Source: Rhizobium rhizoryzae
GTDB taxonomy: Bacteria > Pseudomonadota > Alphaproteobacteria > Rhizobiales > Rhizobiaceae
Assembly (NCBI RefSeq): GCF_011046895.1
Contig: NZ_CP049250.1
Coordinates: 558,001 to 622,000, forward strand
Direction: 5' to 3'
DNA: 64,000 bases
Shown here: positions 1 to 9,665 of the stretch, piece after piece
How the letters are laid out: each line of letters starts with the position of its first letter
Numbering within the stretch: the stretch's first letter is position 1
The notes under the pieces: model-generated
Told to the model about the DNA's origin: nothing
Database searches by the model: none
The model's input: only the letters and a program-made list of their open reading frames with translations
Position numbers and translations under genes: made by a program

Positions 1-72
1 TCCGAAGTAAAGATCAGCACGGGCGGCACTTGCGCCAGATGTCATCTGGACGCAAATCAAACCCTTGGTTAA
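1..72 (+). CDS. 3' end of a gene entering from the left edge (partial)
   Basis: Reading from base 1, the frame is open for 23 codons and stops at TAA (70-72). It is followed at once by a rho-independent terminator, which fits the end of a real gene. The visible tail contains a Cys-x-x-Cys-His sequence (CARCH). Nothing in it is enough to name a family. The alternative is that this is non-coding sequence that happens to be open. Confidence 0.4.
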   Translation, partial: SEVKISTGGTCARCHLDANQTLG

Positions 73-79
73 ACCCTTA

Positions 80-110
80 AAAGGCCGCTCATGACGGGCG
101 GCCTTTCGTA
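80..110 (+). terminator. rho-independent terminator after the left-edge gene
   Basis: Perfect 9-bp stem (AAAGGCCGC / GCGGCCTTT, arms 80-88 and 98-106) with a 9-nt loop, followed by a weak T-rich tail. It ends only about 10 bases before the next start codon, so the hydrolase gene that follows probably has its promoter within or upstream of this structure. Confidence 0.75.
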
Positions 111-116
111 TTTCTG

Positions 117-1373
117 ATGGTGTGGATCGTGATCGTCCAAATTCCTAGTTCGAAGCGGCTCGCCGTCACCCTGTTCATCGGCCTTCTCCTGGGTTCCTGC
201 GCAGGCCGCCCGGAAGGCGTTCTCGTGCCGGTGAAAGAAACTTCCGCGAACGCATCGAAAGTGGATGTCCTGGTGGCAACGACCCGCAAGGCATCACCAG
301 CACCCGGCGTTCTTTTTTCCGGCGAACGGGGAAGAGAACCGCAATTGACGGAAATCGAGATTTCCATTCCGCCGGATTCGAAGCGCAGCATAGGTCAGGT
401 TCAATGGCCGACACGCCTGCCCGCCGATCCATCGAAGGATTTCGCAACACTTTCCGTCAATGAACTGACGCCCGACAAGGCACGAGGCTGGGTGCGGGAG
501 CACTTGCCGAAAAGCCGTCGCGTGCTGATCTTCGTCCACGGCTTCAACAATCGATACGAAGATGCGGTCTATCGCTTTGCGCAGATTGTGCATGACAGTC
601 GCGCAGATGTCGCGCCCATCCTGTTCACTTGGCCATCACGCGGCAGCATTTTTGCCTATAACTACGACAAGGAAAGCACGAACTTCTCGCGCGATGCGCT
701 CGAATCCATGTTGCGCCGGGTATCGGAAGATCCCAAGGTTGGAGAAGTCACCATTATGGCTCATTCGATGGGCTCCTGGTTGACCGTGGAAGCGCTTCGG
801 CAGATGGCCATTCGAGACGGGCGCGTCAATTCGAAAATCCAGAACGTGATCCTCGCCTCCCCTGACCTCGATGTGGATGTATTTGGCAGGCAGATGGATG
901 AAATCGGGCCAAAGCGACCGAAGTTTACGCTATTCGTCTCTCAGGACGACCGAGCCCTTGCGCTGTCGAAGCGGATCTCCGGCAATGTCGATCGTCTCGG
1001 CCAGATCGATCCTCGTCAGGAGCCCTATCGCTCCCGGTTGGAGGAGGCCGGTATCACCGTTCTTGATCTGACGGCGCTGCAGGTCGGCGACAGGCTCAAT
1101 CATGGGAAATTTGCCGAAAGCCCGGAAGTGGTCAAACTGCTTGGTAACCGCCTGATCGCAGGCCAGACGGTGACCGATTCGAAGGTAGGCCTTGGCGAAG
1201 GGCTTGGCGCCATCGCCATCGGAACGGCTCAAACAGTCGGAAACGCAGCCAGTGTTGCCGTCAGCACCCCGATCGCCATTTTCGATCCGAACACCCGGAG
1301 AAGCTATGGGGATCAGGTCGGAAGGCTGGGCGAATCTTTGGGCGGCACCGTTCAATCAGCTGTCGGCCAATAG
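117..1373 (+). CDS. alpha/beta hydrolase (DUF900-type esterase), putative lipoprotein
   Basis: This 418-residue protein has a hydrophobic N-terminus ending in a lipobox-like LGSC with Cys28, so it is probably an outer- or inner-membrane lipoprotein. The hydrolase core shows the oxyanion-side motif HGFNN (141-145) and the nucleophile elbow AHSMGSW, with Ser217 as likely nucleophile. Later Asp (in SQDDRAL) and His (in RLNHGKF) are candidates to complete the triad. The fold resembles the DUF900 family of uncharacterised esterases/lipases common in rhizobia; the substrate is unknown. The ATG at 117 has no clear ribosome binding site, and a slightly later start before the signal sequence is possible. 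The C-terminal 70 residues, rich in Gly/Ala/Val, lie outside the hydrolase core. Confidence 0.8.
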   Translation: MVWIVIVQIPSSKRLAVTLFIGLLLGSCAGRPEGVLVPVKETSANASKVDVLVATTRKASPAPGVLFSGERGREPQLTEIEISIPPDSKRSIGQVQWPTRLPADPSKDFATLSVNELTPDKARGWVREHLPKSRRVLIFVHGFNNRYEDAVYRFAQIVHDSRADVAPILFTWPSRGSIFAYNYDKESTNFSRDALESMLRRVSEDPKVGEVTIMAHSMGSWLTVEALRQMAIRDGRVNSKIQNVILASPDLDVDVFGRQMDEIGPKRPKFTLFVSQDDRALALSKRISGNVDRLGQIDPRQEPYRSRLEEAGITVLDLTALQVGDRLNHGKFAESPEVVKLLGNRLIAGQTVTDSKVGLGEGLGAIAIGTAQTVGNAASVAVSTPIAIFDPNTRRSYGDQVGRLGESLGGTVQSAVGQ

Positions 1374-1457
1374 AACTAAATCGATTGAAAGCGACTTGAT
1401 TTGCGCCGCAAAGCGAATAGGTTCCCACTCATCTCCAGACGAGCATGAGGAAGTACC

Positions 1458-3074
1458 ATGCAAGTGATTGTCGATGCGCTGAAAGCGACCGTAACCCGCA
1501 CGAATGCCACGGACCTGCGTGCTTCTTTCGCGGCAGATGCAGGGCGTTTCAGTTCCTTCAGCGCCCGCTTTGATGATCTGCTGATGGATTTTTCAAAATG
1601 CGCGGTGAATGACGAGATCATGGCGCTGCTTGAAAAGCTTTTCACAGAGGGCGCGGTTGCCGAAAAGCGGGAAGAGATGTTTGCCGGAAAGGCCATCAAT
1701 TTCACCGAGAACCGCGCCGTACTCCATACTGCGCTTCGCAATCGCTCCAACACGCCGGTGCTTGTGGACGGCAAGGATGTGATGCCGGACGTGAATGCGG
1801 TTCTGGATGCCATGGGCAAGTTCGCCGATGGCATCCGCTCCGGCGCCCTGAAGGGCGCGACCGGCAAGAAGATCACGGATGTCGTGAACATCGGCATTGG
1901 CGGCTCGGATCTCGGACCGGTGATGGCGACGCTTGCGCTTGCCCCGTTCCACGATGGGCCTCGCGCACATTTCGTTTCAAACGTGGATGGCGCGCATATT
2001 GCCGACACCCTGAAGCTGCTCGATGCCGAGACGACGCTCTTCATCGTCGCATCGAAGACCTTCACGACCATCGAAACGATGACCAATGCGGCGACAGCGC
2101 GCGCCTTCATTGCAGACAGACTCGGCGAAGAGGCTGTGAAGTACCATTTTGCCGCTGTCTCGACAGCACTGGAAAAGGTCGCAGCCTTCGGTATCGAAAG
2201 CGACCGCATATTCGGTTTCTGGGATTGGGTGGGCGGGCGCTATTCGATCTGGTCCGCCATCGGCCTGCCGTTGATGCTGGCTATCGGCCCGCGGAATTTC
2301 GGTCGCTTCCTGGATGGCGCCCATGCCATGGACAAACATTTCCGAGAGGCGCCTGTGCGCGAGAACCTTCCGGCTCTGCTGGGTCTCATCGGCTTCTACC
2401 ATCGCAATGTGCTGGACTATCCGTCCCGTGCCATTCTTCCCTACGATCAGCGGCTTTCCCGCTTTCCGGCCTATCTGCAGCAACTGGATATGGAATCGAA
2501 CGGCAAGGGCGTCACCATCGACGGTACGCCGGTCGAAGGGCAGTCCGGTCCGGTGGTCTGGGGCGAGCCCGGCACCAATGGGCAACATGCATTCTATCAG
2601 CTCATCCATCAGGGAACGAGCGTGATCCCGGCAGAATTCATGGTGGCGGCAAAGGGTTTCGAGCCCAATCTGCGCCACCAGCACGAGCTCCTGATCGCCA
2701 ATTGCCTGGCGCAATCAGCGGCACTGATGAAAGGGCGCACGCTTGGGGAAGCCAAGGCGCAGCTTATGAAATCCGGAATGGACGAAGCGAAAGCCGATCA
2801 CATTGCGCCGCATCGCGTCTTTACCGGCAATCGGCCTTCGATCACCTTCGTCTATGATCAGTTGACGCCCTTCGCACTCGGTCGCCTGATCGCGCTCTAC
2901 GAACATCGCGTCTTCGTCGAGGGCGTTCTCTTCCGGATCAACTCCTTCGACCAGTGGGGCGTTGAACTCGGCAAGGAACTGGCAACCGGCCTCCTGCCAG
3001 TCGTTCAGGGCAAACAGGGCACGGATGGACAGGATGCGTCCACGGCGGGCCTCGTGAAGGCGCTACTTGGCTAA
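1458..3074 (+). CDS. pgi: glucose-6-phosphate isomerase
   Basis: Cytosolic isomerase interconverting glucose-6-phosphate and fructose-6-phosphate. Both family signatures are present: the [14 protein letters not shown] block and, near the C-terminus, [15 protein letters not shown], which carries the catalytic-site Lys. At 538 residues it matches bacterial Pgi. The ATG at 1458 has a good Shine-Dalgarno sequence (GAGGAAG). It ends in a bidirectional terminator shared with the convergent sugar-kinase gene; the two are likely functionally linked, since a fructokinase product (fructose-6-phosphate) is a Pgi substrate. Confidence 0.98.
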   Translation: MQVIVDALKATVTRTNATDLRASFAADAGRFSSFSARFDDLLMDFSKCAVNDEIMALLEKLFTEGAVAEKREEMFAGKAINFTENRAVLHTALRNRSNTPVLVDGKDVMPDVNAVLDAMGKFADGIRSGALKGATGKKITDVVNIGIGGSDLGPVMATLALAPFHDGPRAHFVSNVDGAHIADTLKLLDAETTLFIVASKTFTTIETMTNAATARAFIADRLGEEAVKYHFAAVSTALEKVAAFGIESDRIFGFWDWVGGRYSIWSAIGLPLMLAIGPRNFGRFLDGAHAMDKHFREAPVRENLPALLGLIGFYHRNVLDYPSRAILPYDQRLSRFPAYLQQLDMESNGKGVTIDGTPVEGQSGPVVWGEPGTNGQHAFYQLIHQGTSVIPAEFMVAAKGFEPNLRHQHELLIANCLAQSAALMKGRTLGEAKAQLMKSGMDEAKADHIAPHRVFTGNRPSITFVYDQLTPFALGRLIALYEHRVFVEGVLFRINSFDQWGVELGKELATGLLPVVQGKQGTDGQDASTAGLVKALLG

Positions 3075-3094
3075 ACGCACGTGTAAGAACGAAC

Positions 3095-3131
3095 AAAAAG
3101 GGGCGGCGACCACTGGTCACCGCCCCTTTTG
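3095..3131. terminator. bidirectional terminator between pgi and the PfkB kinase
   Basis: Long, nearly perfect hairpin: AAAAGGGGCGG at 3096-3106 pairs with CCGCCCCTTTT ending at 3130, with further GACCA/TGGTC pairing inside. A-tracts on one side and T-tracts on the other make it work for both convergent genes. Confidence 0.9.
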
Positions 3132-3149
3132 TTTTGACCATTGCTGAAA

Positions 3150-4076
3150 TCAGAGACCGATTTCGTGCGCGTAGGGCGGGTTAGCGCCAGCGCGCGATAC
3201 GGTTACGGCCGCGGCCTTGGCGCCGAGCGCCAGCGCATCTCGAACCGCCTGTTCCGAAAGATTGGCAACCTTCTTCTTGGTCAGCAAATTCTGCCGCTTC
3301 AGCGAGGCAAGAATGCCCGCATCGAAGGTATCGCCCGCACCAACGGTATCGACAACGGTAACGCGCTCTGCCGGGACAGCAACCTTGAAGGAGGCCGTGT
3401 AACCCACTGCACCTTCTGCACCACGCGTGATGACAATCAGCTTGGCACCCTGGTCGAGCCAGTACTTCGCAAGCTCATCGTGATCGCCTTCCATGCCGAA
3501 CCATTCCAGATCCTCGTCGGAGAATTTGATAATGTCGGACATGGCCGCCATGCGCGCCACACGACCGTGATGCTTTTCACGGTCCTTGATGAAGCCTGGC
3601 CGAATGTTGGGATCAAAGGAAATGACGCGCTTCTGATATTCGCGTGCCATCAGGGTCTCATAGGTTTCTCCGCAAGGCTCCGGGATGAGGCTGATTGCAC
3701 CGAAATGCATGGCCTCAATCTCATCGCTCAACTCAGGCAGATCATCGCGCGATAGCATCCGGCCTGCGGTACCTTCATCGTAGAAGGCATAAGTTGCATG
3801 CCCGTTGACCAGCTTCACGAAGGCAATCGTGGTGGGGCGCGAAGAGGTTGCACAAAGGCGATAGTCCACATGGCTCTGCTTCAGGGTATCTCGCAGGATG
3901 TCCCCCATCATGTCGTCGGAAAGCCCGGTGAAAAAGGCGGCTGGCTGGCCGAGACGACCAAGCGCGATGGCCGTATTGAAAATCGCACCGCCGGCATATG
4001 GTGCGAAGCCGTTTTCTCCTCGCGTCGTTTCCCGCGGCAGCATGTCGATAAGCGCTTCACCACAGCACAAGATCAT
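3150..4076 (-). CDS. PfkB-family carbohydrate kinase, probably fructokinase
   Basis: Ribokinase/PfkB-fold sugar kinase of 308 residues. The N-terminus has the glycine-rich substrate motif (GGAIFNTAIALGRLG) and the C-terminus the ATP/anion-hole motif DTVGAGDTFDAG with the catalytic Asp. The start at 4076 (MILCCGEAL) is preferred because GGGAGGG lies 5 bases upstream; a longer reading frame begins at 4112 without one. A role as fructokinase (frk) is inferred from its position convergent with pgi and from overall resemblance to rhizobial fructokinases; other hexoses cannot be excluded by reading alone. Confidence 0.85.
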   Translation of the reverse strand: MILCCGEALIDMLPRETTRGENGFAPYAGGAIFNTAIALGRLGQPAAFFTGLSDDMMGDILRDTLKQSHVDYRLCATSSRPTTIAFVKLVNGHATYAFYDEGTAGRMLSRDDLPELSDEIEAMHFGAISLIPEPCGETYETLMAREYQKRVISFDPNIRPGFIKDREKHHGRVARMAAMSDIIKFSDEDLEWFGMEGDHDELAKYWLDQGAKLIVITRGAEGAVGYTASFKVAVPAERVTVVDTVGAGDTFDAGILASLKRQNLLTKKKVANLSEQAVRDALALGAKAAAVTVSRAGANPPYAHEIGL

Positions 4077-4182
4077 CGTAACCCTCCCATCGGGTCGGCA
4101 AGACCCATTCAATCGATTAAATCAATCTATCGGTAAAATCCAGAACAATTAGACAATTGCCCTGGATTTGAGCTTTTATTCG

Positions 4183-4887
4183 TTATTTCTTGGGCAAGCC
4201 AAGCTCAGCCACGCCGCCATTGCGCGCAGACCAGGCGAGCGGTTGGTCAAGGAAGCTTTCAACCTCTCCAAGCGTTGCTTCACTGAAAAGCTGCTGCTGC
4301 TTTGCGACGGCAAGAACCTCGCGCCAGGTGGCAATATGGTGCAACTGAACCTTGCCTGCTGCAAACCGCGCTTCGGCCTCCGGGAAGAAGCCGTAGTAGA
4401 ACAATGCGATCGCGTGATCGACAACGCCACCCGCAGCACGAATGGCATCGATAAACTGGAACATGCTGCCGCCGACGGTGGTCAGGTCCTCAATCACCAG
4501 AACCCGTGCGCCTTCCGGCATATTTCCCTCGATCTGCGCATTGCGCCCGTGTCCTTTGGGCTGTTTGCGCACGTAGATCATCGGCAGGGCCAGACGTTCG
4601 GCCAGCAGTGCCGCAAACGGAATGCCAGCGGTCTCTCCACCGGCGACGCAGTCGAACTGCTCGAAGCCGGCTCCGCGGGTGACGACAGAGGCAGCAAAAT
4701 CCATGATCGTGGCGCGAATGCGCGGGAAGGACAGCAGCTTTCGGCAATCGATATAGACCGGGCTCGCCATGCCGGAAGCCAGTTTGTAGGGCTGTTCCGG
4801 ACGGAAGTGAACGGCACCAATTTCCCAGAGCATCCGCGCCATCAATTCAGCCATAACGGCGCGGTCTGGATAGGTAATCTGTATCAT
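4183..4887 (-). CDS. pyrE: orotate phosphoribosyltransferase
   Basis: Joins orotate to PRPP to give orotidine-5'-monophosphate, the fifth step of pyrimidine synthesis. The PRPP-binding motif ([13 protein letters not shown]) sits about two thirds along the 234-residue chain. The start at 4887 has a strong AAGGAG. pyrC (dihydroorotase) is transcribed in the same direction 1.4 kb upstream, with a diguanylate cyclase in between, so the two pyrimidine genes are close but not obviously one operon. Confidence 0.95.
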   Translation of the reverse strand: MIQITYPDRAVMAELMARMLWEIGAVHFRPEQPYKLASGMASPVYIDCRKLLSFPRIRATIMDFAASVVTRGAGFEQFDCVAGGETAGIPFAALLAERLALPMIYVRKQPKGHGRNAQIEGNMPEGARVLVIEDLTTVGGSMFQFIDAIRAAGGVVDHAIALFYYGFFPEAEARFAAGKVQLHHIATWREVLAVAKQQQLFSEATLGEVESFLDQPLAWSARNGGVAELGLPKK

Positions 4888-5003
4888 CTGCGATCTCCTT
4901 GCCCGGTTTTATGCGCCATAGCAGCAACAGGGCGTGGAAACCAGCGGGACATCCGGACTCAGATGTTGAAAGCTCGGGCAATACGAGTTTTCCACGGACC
5001 TCG

Positions 5004-6179
5004 TCACGCCAGCGAACGGTTGTCTGCCACTTGCGCCATCAGATCCGGTTTCGCCAGTTCGATACGGTTACGCCCACTCCGTTTGGCCTGATAGAGTGCC
5101 AGATCGGCAAGCCTCAATATCGTATCGAAGTCACTGCCCTCGCTGCGTCCGTAAGCGATGCCCGCGCTGACTGTTGCCCGGATCGTATCGTTCAGGACCC
5201 GAATCTCCCGATCAGCAAAATGGCGCCTGACACGTTCTGCCAACCATTCGGCATAGCCCGGTGCGGCTGTGCGAATGACCGCAGCAAACTCCTCGCCGCC
5301 CAGGCGCGAGACCATGGTCAAGCCAACACAGTCCCGCAATTCATCCGCCATAAGGCGGATAATCGCGTCACCCGCCGCATGCCCGAATTGATCGTTGATG
5401 CCTTTGAAGCGGTCGATGTCAAAAACGACGACCGCCATTTCATGCGTGAAGCTCTTCTTCTCATAGGCTTCGAAAAGAGCACGTCGGTTCGGAAGACCGG
5501 TCAACGCATCGGTCAGGGACTCCTTACGATGAAATTCCGTCAGTCGCGCCTGATGCACCATCAGCGACATCGCGCCGATCCCGGTCATGCCCGCAATGCA
5601 GACGCCGATATTCAGATTCTCCGCCCAATTGTCCGGCGCCTGACCCAAAACCCATTGACCCTGGAACGCGATTGCTGACGCACAAAGCACGAAGGAAATC
5701 GCTGTGGCAGCATAGAGGAATGTCATGCCCAAAAGCGGCCCCGGCGCTTCCGCGCGCGCAAGCCAATACTCGTAGGCCGTGGCAAACAGAATGATCGCAG
5801 CAGCCACATTCAGGCCGACAAAACCAAGCCCGTCCAGCCCAAAGAGAATGGGTGTGACTGTTACGGCGCCTGCAAGAACGGAACAACGCACTGCATCGCG
5901 CACCGGTGAACACCCAAGTCGAAACTGTCGGGAAGCGCCGTAAATAGTGGCAAACCCCATCAACATCAACGAACAACACAGGATCGCGACGGGTTGAAGC
6001 GGCACCTCGGTGTAGTAACTATAGGAAAAAATGCCAGGCACCAGAAATGCAAGACCAGTAACGCAGGTCAGCAGGAAACCATCCTGCCGACGCGCCATCC
6101 ACGTTCCGAGAAACGTCAGGAGCAGACACACGGTCGAAACCCCCAACGAGATCAGAAGTGTTTGATAATCCAGCATCAT
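5004..6179 (-). CDS. membrane-bound diguanylate cyclase (GGDEF)
   Basis: Makes the second messenger cyclic di-GMP from two GTP. The first ~220 residues hold about six hydrophobic segments and no recognisable periplasmic sensor domain; the C-terminal domain has the active-site motif RLGGEEF and the Mg-binding DIDRFKGIND, so it should be catalytically competent. No RxxD inhibitory site is evident just before the GGEEF motif. Two adjacent ATGs (6179 and 6176) follow GGAGCGGG; the frame extends to 6203 but lacks a binding site there. It lies between pyrC and pyrE, an arrangement with no known functional logic. Confidence 0.92.
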   Translation of the reverse strand: MMLDYQTLLISLGVSTVCLLLTFLGTWMARRQDGFLLTCVTGLAFLVPGIFSYSYYTEVPLQPVAILCCSLMLMGFATIYGASRQFRLGCSPVRDAVRCSVLAGAVTVTPILFGLDGLGFVGLNVAAAIILFATAYEYWLARAEAPGPLLGMTFLYAATAISFVLCASAIAFQGQWVLGQAPDNWAENLNIGVCIAGMTGIGAMSLMVHQARLTEFHRKESLTDALTGLPNRRALFEAYEKKSFTHEMAVVVFDIDRFKGINDQFGHAAGDAIIRLMADELRDCVGLTMVSRLGGEEFAAVIRTAAPGYAEWLAERVRRHFADREIRVLNDTIRATVSAGIAYGRSEGSDFDTILRLADLALYQAKRSGRNRIELAKPDLMAQVADNRSLA

Positions 6180-6273
6180 GCCCGCTCCGAACAACGTCAT
6201 CATACGTTTCTTCGCTGCGCAGGTTAGGGCGCAATTCTATCGGAAAAGTTACTATTTTAGATTATTTGCAACC

Positions 6274-7323
6274 TTATGCGGTTGCATCACGGACAGCCCA
6301 ATGCAGTGGGAATTGCGGATCGAACACCGTAATCGGACCCGCATCAGTCTCTATCTTTGCGGGATAGGTCTGCGGCTCGTCGCGCTTTTCCAGCACCATG
6401 ATCTCGTCATTGGGTGCAAGCCCGTACCATGCCGGTCCGTGCAGCGAGGTGAAGGCTTCGAGCTTATCCAAAGCGGTCTCATCCTCGAACACATGGGCAA
6501 GACAGCTCATGGTATTGATGGACGTGTAGATACCGGCGCAGCCACACGCACATTCTTTCATGCCGTCCACATGGGGGGCAGAATCAGTGCCGAGGAAGAA
6601 ACGGGGGTCGCCGGATGTTGCGGCCTTCCGCAGGGCCTGCCGGTCCGTTTCGCGCTTGGCAATGGGCAGGCAATAGTAATGGGGACGAATGCCGCCAACC
6701 AGGATCGTGTTTCGGTTGATAATGAGGTGATGCGTGGTGATGGATCCGGCAAGGTTTCGGTCGCTTGCGAGAATGTAATCCACACCGACCTTGCTCGTCA
6801 CATGCTCCATCGTGACCTTCAACTCCGGAATACGCCGACGGATGACATCGAGCTTCTCTTCGATGAAGACCGCTTCGCGATCGAAAATATCGACTTCCGG
6901 CGTTGTGACTTCTCCATGAACGCACAGGTTCAGCCCGACCTTTGCCATGCGTTCAAGCACCGGCATGACCTTGTCGATGTTGTGCACGCCGCCATGTGAA
7001 TTCGTCGTTGCCCCGGCAGGATAAAGCTTTACGGCCGTGATGAGACCGCTTTTCTTGCCCTCTTCGACGTCGTTCGCATCAGTATGCTCCGTCAGATAAA
7101 GCGTCATCAGCGGATCAAAGCGGTGGCCTGCCGGAACAGCAGCAAGAATGCGCTCCTGATAGGCCTTTGCGTCTGTCGTCGTCACCACCGGCGGCACCAG
7201 GTTCGGCATGATGATGGCACGGGCGAAATGCCGCGATGTATCACCGATTACGCCTGCAAGCACGGCGCCATCGCGCAGGTGAAGGTGCCAATCATCCGGG
7301 CGACGAATGCTGATGGTTTTCAT
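6274..7323 (-). CDS. pyrC: dihydroorotase (class II, PyrC type)
   Basis: Zn enzyme cyclising carbamoyl-aspartate to dihydroorotate. Visible: metal-binding HLHLRDG (His13 and His15 from the chosen start), the Lys in [13 protein letters not shown] that is carboxylated in this family, VHGEVT and MEHVTS histidines, and the Asp in FLGTDSAPH. Sequence closely follows E. coli PyrC ([14 protein letters not shown]), which is the basis for starting at 7323 (349 residues; E. coli 348). The open frame runs on to 7419, and an in-frame ATG at 7353 is an alternative. Confidence 0.95.
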   Translation of the reverse strand: MKTISIRRPDDWHLHLRDGAVLAGVIGDTSRHFARAIIMPNLVPPVVTTTDAKAYQERILAAVPAGHRFDPLMTLYLTEHTDANDVEEGKKSGLITAVKLYPAGATTNSHGGVHNIDKVMPVLERMAKVGLNLCVHGEVTTPEVDIFDREAVFIEEKLDVIRRRIPELKVTMEHVTSKVGVDYILASDRNLAGSITTHHLIINRNTILVGGIRPHYYCLPIAKRETDRQALRKAATSGDPRFFLGTDSAPHVDGMKECACGCAGIYTSINTMSCLAHVFEDETALDKLEAFTSLHGPAWYGLAPNDEIMVLEKRDEPQTYPAKIETDAGPITVFDPQFPLHWAVRDATA

Positions 7324-7537
7324 GGGTGCTGTTCCGCTGTTCTGAGTTGCCATCGCAATAGCACCGACCAGCAAAATCCGACAACTGCCTCTTTGCGCTT
7401 TTTGGTACGCCTGCGACATGATGGATCAAGGGCGATCAGCAACACGTGATCCAGATCGATCTTAAGGAACCGTTACGCAAGTACAGCGTTCGTCAATCAA
7501 CCAAGTCAAGAGACAAGATCAACGGCCGGAGAGAAGA

Positions 7538-8467
7538 ATGACAATACGTTCTTCCAGTATCAAAAAATTAAGCCTCGCTTTTGCAAGCAGTGCCATCGCT
7601 TTGGGCGGACTGACAGCGAACCTGAATGCGGAGCAGCAGGCTTCGGGCGCTGTTTCGCTCGCTATGCAGGAACAATGCGACCAGATGGCGGGCAGCCCTT
7701 ACGATCGCAGCCGGAACCAGGCGTATCAGCCTGTTAGCATTGAGCAGATTGACACCAATGCAGTCAATGCCTGCTCGGTAGCCTTCAAAGAGACCGGCAA
7801 TCCCCGTTTTGCATTCCAGCTTGGTCGTGCTCTTAACAAGACTGAGCAGGCAGATGCGGCGATGGCGGCCTACGAATCCGCTGTAAAGGCCGACTATTCT
7901 GCCGCGAAGGTCAATCTTGGCATGCTTCTGGGCCGAATCGGTGATCAGGCCTCTGAATTCCGCATGTACTCGCAGGCCGCCGAAGCAGGCAATGTGCTTG
8001 CAGCCTACAATCTCGGTGTCGCCTACCGCGATGGTCTCGGCACCGAAGCGGATGCCGCAAAGGCAATCCACTGGTTCGAATTTGCCGCTGCAAACGGTGA
8101 CGACACCGCAGCGTTTAATCTTGGCGCCATCTACGACGAAGGACAGATGGTGCCGGAAGATAACCAGATGGCCATCGCCTGGTACGACCTCGCTGCAAAG
8201 CGAGGCAACAAGGATGCCATGATCAACCTTGGCATCATGTTTGAATCTGGCGAAGGCATTGCTGCCAATCCGCAGAAGGCCGCCGAACTTTACGCTCAGG
8301 CCGCATCGCTTGGCGATAAGTTCGGCGCACAGAAGCTTGCAGAAATGCAGGCGGCCGGAGTGGCTTCACAGCCATCCCCGGACGTTGCCTCAACTGGCAG
8401 CGGCTTTGACATGCTGGTGCTCGGCCCCGGCGATGTGACCGTACCGTCCTCGCTGGTCGACATTTAG
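7538..8467 (+). CDS. secreted Sel1-repeat (TPR-like) protein
   Basis: 309 residues with an N-terminal signal peptide (cleavage probably near residues 31-35) followed by several Sel1-like repeats of about 36 residues, each with the pattern AAYNLGxxYxxG...A..W...AA..G. Such repeats are protein-protein interaction scaffolds; in rhizobia relatives are periplasmic and some affect exopolysaccharide or envelope functions (family knowledge). GGAGAGAAG precedes the ATG at 7538. The 214 bases upstream carry the divergent promoters of this gene and pyrC. No catalytic domain is seen; the partner is unknown. Confidence 0.85.
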   Translation: MTIRSSSIKKLSLAFASSAIALGGLTANLNAEQQASGAVSLAMQEQCDQMAGSPYDRSRNQAYQPVSIEQIDTNAVNACSVAFKETGNPRFAFQLGRALNKTEQADAAMAAYESAVKADYSAAKVNLGMLLGRIGDQASEFRMYSQAAEAGNVLAAYNLGVAYRDGLGTEADAAKAIHWFEFAAANGDDTAAFNLGAIYDEGQMVPEDNQMAIAWYDLAAKRGNKDAMINLGIMFESGEGIAANPQKAAELYAQAASLGDKFGAQKLAEMQAAGVASQPSPDVASTGSGFDMLVLGPGDVTVPSSLVDI

Positions 8468-8470
8468 TTA

Positions 8471-9511
8471 TCAATCCGGAATATCGCCAGCCGACGGACC
8501 CCAGACATCTGTCATCGCAAATCCGCGAGCCAGTGGATCGAACGGATCGAGGGCCACAGTCTGCTGACCGAATGTGAAGCCTCGCCCGCTGATTGTCGGG
8601 ATGATGGCCGGTCTTCCGGCAACCGTCGTCTCGGCCTTCAACCCTACACGGAATTCCGAATTGATGATGGAACGCGAGGTCAGCGCATCCCCTACCTTGA
8701 TCCTTCCGCGCGCATGGAGCGTTGCAAGATTGGCGGAATTGCCCGTACCGCACGGCGAGCGGTCCGCCCTGCCTGGCCACATCGTCGTGCAGGTACGAAT
8801 AACTCCATCAGGATCGTTGTCGCGGAACATAACATAGGCAATACCGGAAACGGCCGGAATTTCCGGATGCGCCACTGGGAAGGCAGCGTTCACGAGAGCC
8901 TTGAGCTCCATGCCCGCAGACACGAGGGCGGCTGCGTTTTTCTTCTCAATAGTCAGCCCAAGCTGTTGCACATCGACAAGCGCGTAGAAAACGCCGCCAT
9001 AGGAGATGTCGAGCGAAATTCGTCCCCACTTCGTATCGAGACTGACATCGAGTTCGTGAACGAAGGAAGGCACCATGGTGAGTTCCACGCGCTCACATCG
9101 TCCATCATGGCAGGTGGCCTTTGCCCGAACGAGGCCAGCCGCCGTTTCCAGAACGACAATGGTTTCCGGCTCATGCATCTCCACGATGCCAGCCTCTAGC
9201 AGCGCTGTCGTGACGCATATGGAATTTGACCCGGAACTGGCATGCGCCTGGTCCGGCTGGAGGATGATGAATGCCGCATCGGCGTCCGGATGGATGGGCG
9301 GCAACAGCAGGTTGACGGAGCCGATCGGATTTCCCCGCGGCTCGAGACACAGGAACCGCCTGAGCTCTTGCCCCTTGGGATCGGAATTCAACCATGCCAG
9401 CTTGTCGGCGATTGTCGCGCCCGGAATCTTCGGCACACCCCCGATCGCGACCTTGCCGATTTCCCCCTCGGCATGAACGTCGAGAAGCTGCATTGTTCGT
9501 TTCCAGCGCAT
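8471..9511 (-). CDS. trans-3-hydroxy-L-proline dehydratase (proline racemase family)
   Basis: Member of the proline racemase superfamily (346 residues). Racemases and 4-hydroxyproline epimerases use two Cys; here the first is replaced by Ser (ASSGSNSICV, Ser93), while the second is kept in DRSPCGTGNSA around residue 250. Ser or Thr at the first site is known to mark trans-3-hydroxy-L-proline dehydratases, which yield pyrroline-2-carboxylate, and the sequence strongly resembles the Agrobacterium enzymes. The gene is isolated: no reductase or transporter for the pathway is adjacent. It converges on the Sel1 gene with 3 bases between stop codons. Start at 9511 (MRWKR) follows the family pattern. 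Confidence 0.88.
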   Translation of the reverse strand: MRWKRTMQLLDVHAEGEIGKVAIGGVPKIPGATIADKLAWLNSDPKGQELRRFLCLEPRGNPIGSVNLLLPPIHPDADAAFIILQPDQAHASSGSNSICVTTALLEAGIVEMHEPETIVVLETAAGLVRAKATCHDGRCERVELTMVPSFVHELDVSLDTKWGRISLDISYGGVFYALVDVQQLGLTIEKKNAAALVSAGMELKALVNAAFPVAHPEIPAVSGIAYVMFRDNDPDGVIRTCTTMWPGRADRSPCGTGNSANLATLHARGRIKVGDALTSRSIINSEFRVGLKAETTVAGRPAIIPTISGRGFTFGQQTVALDPFDPLARGFAMTDVWGPSAGDIPD

Positions 9512-9665
9512 AGACGCTCACTCCTGATATATCTGAAGGGACGACATTAATCCGAAGTCGAAGCGAGCGAAATCGCAGACTGATACCTTTCTGCAATTTT
9601 CTGATCCAATCCCACGCAACAATTTCGGCATTGCATTCCGTACCAAGGTGCCGCATTCCAGACGG

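Noticed and set aside
1..72. Left-edge tail as a CsgH relative
   Set aside because: The tail (KISTGGTCARC) faintly resembles the CsgH-like end at 17.5 kb (KAGGTSANC), but 23 residues are too few to claim it.
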